DNA of 64,000 bases from Haematobia irritans (taxonomy: Eukaryota > Arthropoda > Insecta > Diptera > Muscidae): assembly GCF_050003625.1 (NCBI RefSeq), contig NC_134397.1:151155526-151219525 (forward strand), written 5' to 3'. Position numbers and translations under genes: made by a program. Below are positions 12,000 through 22,493 of this stretch, piece after piece; positions within the stretch are counted from its first letter, which is position 1; every line of letters starts with the position of its first letter. The notes below the pieces were generated by a model. It was not told the DNA's origin and searched no databases. It worked only from the letters and a program-made list of their open reading frames with translations.

Positions 12000-13269
12000 T
12001 GGATCTATAAATTTTAGAAATTATTTGAAAATTGTTGGTATACATTAGGGCTCAAAGACTGCATTCAAAGAAAAGTTCACTTGGATTCAAAGATTTTGAC
12101 CTTCCCTTAAGAATTTTGGTATTGATTCCGAGCCAAGAATACATTCACATTTTACAGTTTCTTATCGTAAGGTCTTTAAATTTTGAGAGCTCGAACGTTG
12201 GCACCTCAACTACATACTAAACAAAAACTTTACTTTAATGACAATTTAAACGTCTGCTACATTCATTGAGTTCATTGTGATGATTAGTAAAATGTTAACA
12301 ACTGCCTCTAATTGGTCGGCGGAAATTAAGACGAATTATGAAAATCACAATTTGATTAATCTCTTAGATTTGAATTATTAGATTTGAATTACACTAAAGA
12401 CGTCTAAACAATAAGGCGTCTAAACTACTTTTCTTGAATTATTACTAGATTTGACATGTCTATTTTTAAATTATTTGTAAAGATTTCCTGGGAATCTCCC
12501 TTCGATTATGTCAAGATTGGATTTCCACTTATGCATAAAAATTTTCCATTGGACGTTTTATCAATATTTTACTTCTATAGAGAATTTCTATACAAATTTT
12601 ATAAAATATTTTATTTGTTTAGAAAATGTTGTACAAATTTTATTTCTTAATATATCGAAATGTCATATTTATTTCTAAAGAAAATTTCTTCTACATTTTG
12701 TCGACCAATATTAATTTTCATACATCATTTTTACAACATTATTTAAAGAAATTTTAAATTTTGATTATTCAAAGGATTTCGACGAAATATATGGAAACTA
12801 ATGTCTCTTATTAATGCATGTAAAATTGCCGATATTTTATCTCTAATGAATATTCCTGAATACTTTATTGGCTCTAATCAAAAAACATAGTGAATTAAAA
12901 ACTTACCGCAGTTTGATGCATTTTTTTCAAAAACTTGGATAAGATTAAATTTAGCCATTGTTTTGATGAGTATTTATTTGTCAAAAGAAAAAAATTCACA
13001 CATGTCTGCTAAATATTTCAGTCATAAACCATACATATTTTTGCCTATTTTGGTATGTGAATGCTTCTGGTTTATTGACATAACAAAATCGTCAAGTGCT
13101 TCTCGATTTGCAAAAAAAAAAAGGAATACCGGAATATATTCCACGAAGTTCTAGATATATGAAGTCTGCTTCGCTAAGTAATAAAAACCAAAAAAAAAAA
13201 TACTTACGATAATCCATAATTATTGTAATTAGCTAAATAAAGTGAGTGCCAAAACGAGAAATGAAATAA
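12000..13269. other. Unassigned AT-rich DNA
   Basis: No transposon ends, conserved protein motif or RNA gene was recognised in this 1.3 kb. The short open frames (for example 12456-12650) are AT-driven and have no homology I can name. Confidence 0.4.
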
Positions 13270-13346
13270 TGACCATTGGGTTCTGAATTATCTGTGCGGA
13301 CGCCAGTCGTACGTGGAATTCAGGGACAAGAAGTCAGAACTCCGTA

Positions 13347-13579
13347 CACCCAGGGAAGGAATATGATCATCTCAAACATGTTTCAAGAGCAAAATATTAT
13401 TTTTGGATGGTGACCATGTAACATTTTTATCGCAACCACGATATTTTCTCGGAAATTATGTATCTGTTTTCGGAAAACATGTTATGTTTGGCGAGAAAAC
13501 AACATTTTTGCAATAAACATGTTACATGACATTTTGCTCTTGAAACATGTTTGAGATGATCACATTCCTTCTCTGTGTG
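13347..13579. mobile_element. 233-bp fold-back MITE with TA duplication
   Basis: A near-perfect palindrome. The left arm has CACCCAGGGAAGGAAT, gatcatctcaaacatg and tttcaagagcaaaat. The right arm read inward has CACACAGAGAAGGAATG, then the same words. TA is duplicated (13345-13346, 13580-13581). It cleanly splits the LINE reading frame, so the empty site is known. Confidence 0.85.
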
Positions 13580-13685
13580 TAGAGTTAAACAGGGAGTTCC
13601 CCAGGGTGGGGTGATAAATCCGGGACTGTTTAATCTCTACATGTCCTCGAGTCCACCCTTCCTGGCGGCGTCGAGATTGTATCAT

Positions 13686-14189
13686 CAGAGAGAATAAAAA
13701 CACAAGAGAATGAATGAATGAAAATTTCTCTTCTACAAAAACAACAAATGTCAACCGTATAGATGTCGCACAATGCCTGCAGCGTTGGTAATACCGACTT
13801 TGCGGTCGAAGCGCTGTTTTGATAAATTGTTTATAAAGGCATCGGCAGTTATAATTTCAAATTGTCTGCCAAAAGAGTTAATAGAATGAAAAGATTTATA
13901 TAAAAGAACATTTGTTATTATTACAAAGTAGGTTCTAAATCCTATTTTTATCACAATGGACTGAATAGTCTAAGTGAGTCTGAATCTCCATCGGGCTGCC
14001 ACTTTAACCTAAATCCTATTTTCCTTACGTTTCGTAAACTGAACTGGGTGACGCCGACGCAATATGTATGATATTTGAGAGAAGCGCCGACAAAAACTGC
14101 ATGATATTAGAGAAATTTTCCTTATGACTGCCACCTACTGACGTAGTTTCGCTTCACAGTTTCGTCCTCTTATCTTTTTATTCTCTCTG
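13686..14189. mobile_element. CAGAGAGAATAAAAA MITE with 7-bp duplication, copy 1
   Basis: The ends are CAGAGAGAATAAAAAcacaag and the inverted tttttattctctctg. GTATCAT flanks both sides (13679-13685, 14190-14196), which is a 7-bp target duplication. It interrupts the LINE RT at the YADD box. A LINE/SINE 3' tail with its own target duplication is nested inside (13949-14008). Confidence 0.8.
13949..14008 (+). mobile_element. 5'-truncated LINE/SINE 3' tail with 14-bp duplication
   Basis: It carries atcacaatggactgaatagt, ctaagtgag and tcgggctgcca and ends in tttaac(ct). The same text forms the 3' end of the LINE at 48018-50276 and of the SINE at 18974-19322. Ctaaatcctatttt is duplicated on both sides (13935-13948 and 14009-14022), the hallmark of target-primed insertion. 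Confidence 0.8.
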
Positions 14190-14430
14190 GTATCATATGC
14201 GGACGATTGTACAATCATGGAATCCGGGCCCATTGTTGATGATATATGCGATCGATTGAACGTCTACCTCGCTGATCTTACTAGTTATTTCAATGCAAGA
14301 AATTTGAGGATATCTCCCACCAAATCCTCAGCCACACTATTCACTACATGGACGGCGGAAGTACGCGGGCAGTTGAATGTCAGAGTCGACGGCGAAATAA
14401 TTTCGACCACAAATTACCCCAAGATTCTAT

Positions 14431-14682
14431 CCTATTTTCCTTACGTTTCGTAAAGCCTCAGAGAACTGAACTGGGTGACGCCGACGCAAACTGTATGATA
14501 TTTGAGAGAAGCACCGACAAAAACTGCATGATATTAGAGAAATTTTCCTCATGACTGCCACCTACTGACGCAGTTTTGTCCACTTGTCTTTTTATTCTCT
14601 CTGGTATCATATGCGGACGATTGTACAATCATGGCATCCGGACCCATTGTTGATGATATATGTCATCGATTGAACGTCTACT
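14431..14682. repeat. Second partial copy of the MITE/LINE junction
   Basis: This repeats 14015-14260 in the same order: tcctattttccttacg, ctgacgca, the inverted end tttttattctctctg, GTATCAT, then the LINE words tgcggacgattgtacaatcatgg. A local duplication of the MITE-in-LINE structure is the simplest explanation. Confidence 0.7.
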
Positions 14683-14790
14683 GAGGTGGGATAATCCACC
14701 GCTGAAAAAACTTTTTGGTGTTCGGTCGAAGCAGGAATCGAACCCATGACCTTGTGTATGCAAGGCGGGTATGCTAACCATTGCAGTGCC
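14683..14790 (-). mobile_element. tRNA-derived SINE, head fragment
   Basis: Reverse strand reads a box A-like segment near ccattgca (reverse of tgcaatggttagcatac) and a box B-like ggttcgattcctgc. It matches the head half of the SINE at 18974-19322; the tail half is missing. Confidence 0.7.
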
Positions 14791-14794
14791 TCTA

Positions 14795-14977
14795 GATCAG
14801 GCAGCATACCAGACAGGTCTAAACAGGATTGATGAGGATACTGTAGCTGAATCGGTGAGAAACTACAAGGTTAATCCTGTTCTAGTAGTCCGACCACCGC
14901 CCATAGCACCGGAGGAGAGAGACCTCCCACGGCTGACAAGGGTAGTTCTGGCCCAAATAATATCAGGCAAGATCTAG
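14795..14977 (+). pseudogene. Jockey-type LINE C-terminal fragment
   Basis: The + frame reads AAYQTGLNRIDEDTVAESVR, then NPVLVVRPPPIAPEERDLPR and TRVVLAQIISGKI before a TAG. The segment up to LPR-x-TRVVLAQ-x-RSGYC is characteristic of the RT C-terminal region of fly Jockey-clade LINEs. Here the RSGYC motif is altered and the frame stops. It is likely the downstream part of the interrupted LINE at 13270-14430, separated by a duplication and a SINE fragment. Confidence 0.65.
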
Positions 14978-15274
14978 GATGTAAATTAGTTCAAAATTGG
15001 TATGCAATTGCCTTTCAATGGAAATCTTGTTTAATGTCCCAAATGTATATTCTATGAGGGAAGTACTTCTCTGCAGCATTAGCAAGAGCTAAATTGTAAG
15101 CGTGGACAGCACATGAATAAATAAAGTAGTTCATGAAACAATAAAAGTAGTAGAGCTCATGAAAATCTGATGTGTGATAATCGAAAAGATTGGGCTAAGG
15201 TGCACTGAAAAAAATATTATCGTCAGTCCAAATATTTCATGACTAAAATAAGAATGCGAATTGCGCTTAGCGTA
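14978..15274. other. Unassigned spacer
   Basis: AT-rich; nothing recognised apart from short repeat-like words. Confidence 0.4.
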
Positions 15275-16350
15275 ACAGGTTGGCCCCGGTCTGACACATA
15301 GATGTATTAAATGCATATTATTTTTATATAGTACCAACCTTCAAATGATTCGTGTCAAAATTTGACGTCTGTAAGTCAATTAGTTTGTGAGATAGAGCGT
15401 CTTTTGTGAAGCAACTTTTGTTATTGTAAAAAAAAAAACGGCTTGGCTTGATAATGAGTTTCCGGACTCTGCCCCAGGGAAATAAACAATAATTGATTGG
15501 TATGCAAAATTCAAGCGTGGTGCAATGAGCAAGGAGGACGGTGAATGCAGTGAACGCCCGAAAGAGGTGGTTACCGACGAAAACATCATAAAAATCCACA
15601 AAATGATTTTGAATGACCGTAAAATGAAGTTGATCGAGGTAGCAGAGGCCTTAAAGATATCAAAGGAACGTGTTGGTCATATCATTCTTCAATATTTGGA
15701 TATGCGGAAGCTCTGTGCAAAATGGGTGCCGCGCGAGCTCACATTTGACCAAAAACAACAACGTGTTGATGATTCTGAGCGGTGTTTGCAGCTGTTAACT
15801 CGTAATACACCCGAGTTTTTCCGTCGATATGTGACAATGGATGAAACATAGCTCCATCACTACACTCCTGAGTCCAATCGACAGTCGGCTGAGTGGACAG
15901 CGACCGGTGAACCGTCTCCGAAGCGTGGAAAGACTCAAAAATCCGCTGGCAAAGTAATGGCCTCTATTTTTTGGGATGCGCAATGAGTAATTTTTGTCGA
16001 TTATCTTGAGAAGGGAAAAACCCATCAATACACGCAAAAAAATAATTCTTTCCTCCCAAACGAAATTTTAGACAAACAAAGTTCTTTTCTCATTTGCTGT
16101 TCGCTGTAAGGAAGTGTATTTGGAAGAAAAGTATATACTTTTTGTGATAAACGTTTATTCTTTTCCAGGATGTAAAACAATTTCATAAAGACAAACTCAA
16201 AAAAAAATTGTTTTCTTGCTAACTCCATTTTCCCTCGCATCTTTCTCACATCCACGAGGTTTTTTAGTTCTTAACACCTTTTCCTGTAATACCAACAATG
16301 TAGAAGAAATTATACGATTTTATAAATTTTTAAAATTTTATTAACCTTTC

Positions 16351-16420
16351 GCCTGGACGGAGAATCGAACCGCGGACCATGCACTTTGTAAGCCAACACA
16401 CTAACCACTGAGCTATGAAC
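16351..16420 (-). ncRNA. tRNA-like (SINE-head-like) segment
   Basis: On the reverse strand gttcatagctcagtggttag resembles a polymerase III box A (TRGY..AR..GG) and cgcggttcgattctccg resembles box B. The T-arm does not pair well and the acceptor stem is not intact, so it is a tRNA relic or SINE head, not a working tRNA gene. Confidence 0.5.
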
Positions 16421-16540
16421 CTGTTATGGTCATCAATAGATAAATATCCATATTAGTTATATTTATATAACATAGCTTGCGGCGTCCACGAACCGAATAA
16501 ACAAAGTTTATTTAACAGAAACAAACATTTAGTTTGGTAC

Positions 16541-16610
16541 CGTGGAGCAGTGGTTGCTACGTCCGACTTGCATGCCAAGGGTCGTGGGTTCGATCCCTGC
16601 TTCGATCAAA
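16541..16610 (+). ncRNA. tRNA-like (SINE-head-like) segment with downstream T run
   Basis: cgtggagcagtggttgctac fits box A, and gtcgtgggttcgatccctgc fits box B. The segment is followed directly by a run of about ten T (16612-16621), which would terminate polymerase III. The box B and flanks resemble the head of the SINE at 18974-19322. No full cloverleaf was found. Confidence 0.5.
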
Positions 16611-17296
16611 GTTTTTTTTTTTACATATATTCCAGATATGGTCGGAAGATTCCGAAAAAATGTTCAACATTACATTGTAGTATATTAAATTTTGAACTGT
16701 AAAATGTTTCTTATTAAAGACCTAAAGTCAGAAAAGAACAGTGATTGATATAAACGAAATGGACTGTGTTGTTGTTTCAAAAATAACTTTTTTTATTGAA
16801 AAAATAAAAATTTTGTAACAAACGAATTTTTTTGGTGATAAAAGTTTAAAATTTTCGAAGCAATTCAAAAAACTCTAACAAAAGAAAAACGTTTTCGGTA
16901 CACGTTTTCCAAACGTTTTTTTTTCTTTGCGTGTAGTGACTATTATGTTATATGGCGTTATTGGAGCGTTTGAAGGTCGAAATCGCGACAAAACGGCCCC
17001 ATATGAAGAAGAAAAAAGTGTTGTTCCACTAAGACAACGCACCGTGCCACAAGTCATTGCGAACTATGCCAAAAATTCATGAATTGGGCTTCGAATTGCT
17101 TCCCCACCCACCGTATTCTCCAGATCTGGCCCCAGCGACTTTTTCTTCTTCTCAGACCTCAAAAGGATGCTCGCAGGGAAAAAAATTGGCTGCAATGAAA
17201 AGGTGGTCGCCGAAACTGGATGGTCTTTATAATAATTGTATCGCTCTTGAAGAGAACTATGTTGAATAATAAAAACGAATTTTGACAAAAAAATGT

Positions 17297-17596
17297 GATT
17301 TTTTTTGGGGTATACGTTTTTATTAGTAATCAGGCAGGGTTCTTATTATGTTCATGGAGAAAATTTAAATTTTATTAGTTGTTGTTCATAGAAATATAAA
17401 ATTACTGAACTTCTGACAGACATAAAATAAATGTAATAAATTTATTCTTTAACATAATACATAAATATAGGTTTACGAATATATATTAGATGTTTAAATA
17501 TGTATTTAGTCATGACATTGTTTCGATAGGTCGCTTCATTTGTTCATTCATAAAATCACTGTATAGCCCTGATAGAAGGTTAACTAGTGTTATGTA
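17297..17596. other. Unassigned AT-rich spacer
   Basis: Nothing recognised. Confidence 0.4.
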
Positions 17597-17600
17597 TTAA

Positions 17601-17847
17601 CCCTCTAATGCCCAATCCCGCCTTTAGGCGGGCTTCATTTAATAAGAAAGCTTTTAGTAAAACACATCTTAAGACAACAAAACTGGGTAAAATAAAAATA
17701 AAACTTAGTTTAAAGTGTTCAAGAGACTTTGCAGCATATACTGAATTTTACCGTATACATTTTTCTTGTTTAGTTTTCTTGCTTTTGTGTCGTTAACATT
17801 GAAAATTTAATCAGCTGGCAAAAAAAAAAAATTGGGGCATTAGAGGG
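17601..17847 (+). mobile_element. 247-bp piggyBac-like MITE
   Basis: TTAA stands on both sides (17597-17600, 17848-17851). The ends are CCCTCTAATGCCCAATCC and, read inward from the right, CCCTCTAATGCCCCAAT. A second copy lies inverted at 47483-47710 and shares interior words such as gttttcttgcttttgtgtcg. There is no transposase, so it would depend on a piggyBac-type enzyme. Confidence 0.85.
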
Positions 17848-17851
17848 TTAA

Positions 17852-18585
17852 GTAAAACTTGTAATACCCAAAAAATAATCGTATGTCATTGATGTAACTG
17901 TTACTGGGGATTGTTCTGTAATGTCTTCAATTTATAGTTGAGAATTATATAATTTTTAAATGAAATTATTGACGTAATGCATTCGTTTGGTCGGAAATCA
18001 ATGAGATACTTTAATTACAAATTAAATTGCATATTTATAGGTTTATTTAAGACCTTATACGATGTCCACACTTCTATATTATTGTATTCAAACTTGACAC
18101 AATTTAATATGCATAAAAAGAAAAACAGAATCGACATGGTCATTTATATCCGTATGTACCCAAAGCAAAGATACATATTTGTGGGACACTTGGTTCGGTT
18201 CGAACTCATATCCCATCATGGAGTTGAACCGTAACATAATCTTACAGAAATTATTTCAAAAATTAAAAAAAAAAACATAACTAAAACGGTTTGCAAGTTA
18301 AATCAGAATTTGTACTTTCGCTATTCAAGAAGTAATTTTTCATCTTCAGTTTATGGTTCTAAAGAAGCGGAGAGTAATAGGGCTATATTTAGGACGTGAA
18401 TAAGCGTCAGAGTACTTTATACTAGGACGCAAATCTTAATTTATTTGGTTTTCATGTAAGACCAAAGTCCTTCTTTGTACTGACGAAAATATTTTTCGCC
18501 GTAATATTGGCTGGAAAAACACAACCGGTTACTGTTGGCGAGCTTCAAACTGAACAAAATAAGTTGCTATAATCATACTCAAACA
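17852..18585. other. Unassigned AT-rich DNA
   Basis: No ends, motifs or RNA genes recognised. The open frame at 17977-18234 has no conserved feature. Confidence 0.4.
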
Positions 18586-18587
18586 AA

Positions 18588-18790
18588 AAATATTTTTTGT
18601 GTTCAATCACGAAATTAATTGATCAAATTAATTTTTAATTGAAATGTCTTCAAACACAGAAATGATAGTATCAATTAAAAAATTAATTGATCCAATTAAA
18701 AAATTTAATTGATACTATTAATTTTTGTGATAGATTTTTGTTTCAATCAAAAAAAAAAAAAAAAAAATGGTGAATCAATGAAATTTTTAA
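18588..18790. repeat. ATTGA/TCAAT fold-back repeat fragment
   Basis: It is made of caattaaaaaattaattga-type words in both orientations, with ttgtgttcaatcacgaaat at its left. Related pieces occur at 39290-39388, 40355-42456 and 51483-51650. Confidence 0.65.
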
Positions 18791-18797
18791 TTGAATA

Positions 18798-20297
18798 TTA
18801 TTATACCCTCCACCATAGGATGTGGGTATATTAACTTTGTCATTCCGTTTGTAACACATCGAAATATTGCTCTAAGACCCCATAAAGTAATTATATCCTG
18901 GGTCGTGGTGAAATTCTGAGTCGATCTGATCATGTCCGTCCGTCTGTTGAAATCACGCCACCTTCCCAACGAAGGTTAGGTTAGGTTAGGTTATGTGGCA
19001 GCCCGATGTATCAGGCTCACTTAGACTATTCAGTCCATTGTGATACCACAGTGGTGAACTTCTCTCTTATCACAGAGTGCTGCCCGATTCCTTGTTAAGC
19101 TCAATGACAAGGGACCTCCTTTTTATAGCCGAGTCCGAACGGCGTTCTACATTCCAGTGAAACCACTTAGAGAAGCTTTGCTACCCTCAGAAATGTCACC
19201 AGCATTACTGAGGTGGGATAATCCACCGCTGAAAAACTTTTTGGTGTTCGGTCGTAGCAGGAATCGAACCCACGACCTTGTGTATGCAAGGCGGGCATGC
19301 TAACCATTGCACCACGGTGGCTCCGAACCGAGACAAGCTATCGACGTTAAAACTTGGCACAAGTAGTTGTTATTTATGTAGGTCGGATGCTTTGCAAATG
19401 GGCCATATCGGTCCACTTTTATGTATAGCCCCCATATAAACGGACCCCCAAATTTGGCTTGCGTGGACTCTAAGAGAAACAAATTTCATCCGATCCGGCT
19501 GAAATTTGGTACATCGTGTCAGCATATGACCTCTAACAACCATGCAAAAATTGGTCCACATCGCTCCATAATTATATATAGCCCCCATATAAACCGATCC
19601 CCCGATTTGGCTTGCGGAGCCTCTAAGAGAAGCAAATTTCATCCGATCCAGCTGAAATTTGGTACATGGTATTAGTATATGGTCTCTAATGACCATGCAA
19701 AAAATGGTCCATATCGGTCCATAATTTATATAGCCCCCATATAAAGCGATCACCAGATTTGGCCTCCGGAGCCTCTTGGAAGACCAAAATTCATCTGAAC
19801 TGGTTAAAATTTGGTGCGTGGTGGTAGTATATGATATTTAACTGCCATGCCAAAAGTGGTCCATATCAGTCCATAATCATATATAGCCTCCATATAAACC
19901 GATCCCGAGATTTGGTTTTGGAGCCTCTTGGAGGAGCAAATTTCATCCGTTGAAATTTGGTACATTGTGCTAGTATATGGCCGTTAACAACCATGCCTAA
20001 CTAGGTCCATATCGGTCAATTTATCGGTCAGATAAATCGATCTCCAATCACAAAAAATTGGTCGATATCAAGTTCATAATTGTATATAGCCCCCATATAA
20101 GCGACCCCCATATTTCAATTCTGGCTCTCTACCACGTATGGACTAACTCACAATTTAGAAAACGATGTTAAGAAGTTTTAAGATACCATACCCAAGTAAT
20201 TCGATTGTGGATGACAGTCTTTCGTAAAAGTTTCTACGCAATCCATTGTGGAGGGTACATAAGATTCGGCCTGGTCGAACTTACGGCCGTATATACT
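18798..20297 (+). mobile_element. DINE-like repeat element, family F1, copy 4 with nested SINE
   Basis: It runs from tataccctccaccatagg through gtccgtccgtctgttg, then, after the SINE at 18974-19322, through 153-bp units to the hairpin region and cggccgtatatacttg. The word gaacgaaacaagctatcg seen in other copies is split by the SINE. Confidence 0.7.
18974..19322 (-). mobile_element. tRNA-derived SINE, near full length
   Basis: Read on the reverse strand: the head (19322 to about 19230) contains ggtgcaatggttagcatgcc (box A-like) and ggtcgtgggttcgattcctg (box B-like). A body of about 170 bp follows. The 3' tail contains tcacaatggactgaatagtc, taagtgagcctga and tcgggctgccac and ends in (ctaac)n. 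The tail is shared with the 3' end of the RNase H LINE at 48018-50276, which would explain how the SINE moves. It is inserted in an F1 element; the flanks (caacgaa / cgaaccga) suggest a short degenerate target duplication. Confidence 0.85.
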
Positions 20298-20454
20298 TGC
20301 TTGATACTCAATTATTGGAAACATTTTCCCGAATTTTTTATTTCTGTGACTGACAGAAAGAAAATGATTTGTTGAGTTTGCGTGATGAATTTCCGAACAC
20401 CGTCTTCTATAGACGAATTATAAATGTCCGAAAACGGTAATTTATTACTTAGCC

Positions 20455-20680
20455 AAGCACACGTACTGCACACAAAGAAAATTTCATTAAAATTCAGCCA
20501 ACGAAAATTTTCGAACGGTCAGCTGGAGTAGAAGTGTGCACGTAAGTAATTTTTTACTCACGTTCACGCACACTCATGACGGAAAACTCTCACGCACGAC
20601 ATATTTTGGTAGGACTCAAGCTCACGCACTTTAACGACTCACACGTGAGTCACGAAAATTTTCGTGTGTAGCCAGACTGC
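20455..20680. repeat. Fragments of a fold-back MITE and of a cacgcacactcacg hAT-like repeat
   Basis: 20469-20512 starts cacacaaagaaaatttcatt, as in the MITEs at 21608 and 21940, but is truncated. 20530-20670 contains gtgtgcacgtaagtaa, ctcacgttcacgcacac and gactcacacgtgagtcacg, as in 24227-25014. Confidence 0.6.
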
Positions 20681-20935
20681 ATCTATTTTCAGGAAAATCC
20701 GATAAAAATTGCGATTTCTAGAAGTCCACGAAGTTAAATCGGGAGATCTGTCTATATGGGGGCTGTACCAAAGCATTGACCGATACACACACATATTTGG
20801 CATACCTATAGGATCTAATATACCTCTAGATATCCATCGGATAAAAATTGAGGTGTGTAGAAGCCCAAGAAGTCAAATTGGAAGATCGGTCTATATGAGG
20901 GTTATAAAAAAAAAAAAAAAAAAAAAAAACGAGTT
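20681..20935 (+). repeat. F3 repeat fragment
   Basis: Two partial F3 units with tctatatgggggctgtacc and agaagcccaagaagtcaaat, ending in an A run (about 20908-20929). Confidence 0.6.
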
Positions 20936-21607
20936 AGTAAAGTCTAACGTCGGGCGGGGCGGACTATATTATACCCTTCACCACTATGTAGACCAAAGTT
21001 GTTGATACCACATCAACACCTTCAAATTTGTTGGGAGCTATATAAAAGTTTACATTCCCATATACAAATAGTTGGATCAGAACCGATTTGGAGAAACATT
21101 TTTAAACTTCTACAAAATCTATTGAATTTAAATTTAAATCAACTAACGCCCTGAATTAAGTAAAAAATATGGGAAATATTAAGCTAAAGAAATTTTATTG
21201 CACAAAAGTGAATTTATGATTTATCCAGTGATACATACGTATTAGAGGTATAGGACAATTTAAGGAATTTTTATTTGTGCTCCTTAGCAGTGGTGATTTC
21301 ACTAGGATATTGGCTACATTTCACCAAGATAGGTGGTCAACAGCCGGAACCTTATCTAAATCTTCTGTGAAAAGTTGACGACAGCGAACGTTGTGCTTTT
21401 TGTCCTAAATCGGAAGAATATATGGCGCTTTATCTAAAATTCGATCAATTCGATTACTTTTTTTTCACAGTAAAATAAAATCAATTACTGTAAAATTCAG
21501 ACCTACATATATGGGAGCTGTATCCAAATCTATACCAATTTGAACTAAATTCGGTACATAATGCTAAAATCTTAATTATACTCTTAGTGCAGAATTTCAA
21601 GTAAATA

Positions 21608-21835
21608 CACACAAAGAAAATTTCATTAAAAGTCAGCCAACGAAAAATTTTCATTGATATAACGAAACATTTTCATTACTACAATGAAAATATTCGTTAA
21701 TAGTACGAAATTTTACGTTGATTTGCAGAAAATTCGTTATATTAACGAAAAAATTCGTTGTATTAACGAATTCGTTTCGTTGGCTGACTTTTAACGACAA
21801 ATTTCGTTAGTATAACGTAACTTTTTCTATTAGTG
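21608..21835. mobile_element. 228-bp fold-back MITE, TA duplication
   Basis: The left end is CACACAAAGAAAATTTC and the right end read inward is CACTAATAGAAAAAG. Both arms contain gtcagccaacgaaa. TA is duplicated (21606-21607, 21836-21837). The interior is composed of acgaaa/tttcgt words. Confidence 0.8.
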
Positions 21836-21939
21836 TAGAAATGAGAATTTGGTCTCCAGTTGTTATATGAATCTAAATCGGGCGAAAGATATATATTGGA
21901 GCTATATCTAAATCTGAACCGATTTAACCAAATTTGGCA

Positions 21940-22167
21940 CACACAAAGAAAATTTCATTAAAAGTCAGCCAACGAAAAATTTTCATTGTCATAATGAAAC
22001 ATTTCCATTAATACAATGAAAATATTCGTTAATAGTACGAAACATTACGTTGATTGACAGAAAATTCGTTATAATAACGGAAAATTTCATTGTATTAACG
22101 AATTTGTTTCATTGGCTGACTTTTAACGACACATTTCGTAAATATAACGAAACTTTTTCTATTAGTG
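21940..22167. mobile_element. 228-bp fold-back MITE, CA duplication
   Basis: Same family and same length as 21608-21835, only about 100 bp downstream. The flanking dinucleotide is CA on both sides (21938-21939, 22168-22169), not TA. Confidence 0.75.
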
Positions 22168-22493
22168 CATAGATAGTGAATAGCCTCACATAAATCGGAG
22201 TAAAACTTTGGCCTCTATGGTCATATGAGTCTAAATCGGGCGACAGATATATATGGGACCTACAGTGACTCACACGTCTAACTGGACGTTATCAATGTTA
22301 GGTTTAATTTTATCAAATCTCTGTGAAAAATTTAGATTTATGGGTAAAATGATACACCTAAATAAACAAAATTTTTATTATTCTATTATAAAGCAAAAAG
22401 GCACACTCTTAATATATAAATTTAAAAAATGTAACAAAAAGTATGAAATTCATTCCACACATCTAACCGGATTATTCAAAAAGCGTATTATTA

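Larger units (their letters stand above)
13270..14430 (+). pseudogene. Jockey-type LINE reverse transcriptase fragment, interrupted by two MITEs
   Basis: Three blocks form one RT segment. 13278-13346 reads NYLCGRQSYVEFRDKKSELR. 13580-13685 reads RVKQGVPQGGV, the RT motif B region. 14190-14430 continues after the YADD box (motif C) and reads CTIMESGPIVDD, then NARNLRISPTKS and INYPKIL-like text. The blocks join exactly when the inserts 13347-13579 and 13686-14189 plus one target-site copy each are removed: ctccgta|gagtt gives LRRVKQ, and gtatcat gives VSYADD. The family role is target-primed reverse transcription. It is dead: 5' and 3' truncated, with a frameshift between motif B and motif C. 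The clade name (Jockey, BS/X-like) is my judgement from the YADDCTIM context. Confidence 0.75.
16031..16933. mobile_element. 903-bp TIR element with TA duplication and two divergent tRNA-like units
   Basis: The left end is CACGCAAAAAAATAATT and the right end read inward is CACGCAAAGAAAAAAAAACG, with TA on both sides (16029-16030, 16934-16935). It interrupts a Himar1-like transposase, so both boundaries are well fixed. No transposase is encoded. Inside are two degenerate tRNA-like segments facing away from each other (16351-16420 on minus, 16541-16610 on plus). Relatives occur at 100-300 and 7680-7912. Confidence 0.8.
15450..17269 (+). pseudogene. Himar1-like mariner transposase, copy B, disrupted
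   Basis: The N-terminal DNA-binding part is readable (KMKLIEVAEALKISKERVGH), then LCAKWVPRELTFDQKQQRVD. The first catalytic region reads VTMDET, with the next codon (W in copy C) changed to a stop near 15849. After the inserted element the second catalytic region reads KVLFH-stop-DNAPCHKS. The third (PDLAP) has lost its final D through a frameshift near 17135. The protein ends IALEENYVE. Mariners of this group use DD34D; this copy is inactive. Confidence 0.8.
15275..17296 (+). mobile_element. Himar1-like mariner, copy B, interrupted
   Basis: The left end follows TA (15273-15274) and reads acaggttggccccggtct, lacking nine bases (ctgataagt) found in copy C. The right terminal repeat is lost; homology ends in the A-rich run near 17296. 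A 903-bp TIR element splits it at 16031-16933. Removing that leaves about 1.1 kb. Confidence 0.8.

Noticed and set aside
16541..16610. A functional tRNA gene
   Set aside because: Box A and box B words are present but no complete cloverleaf or acceptor stem could be formed.
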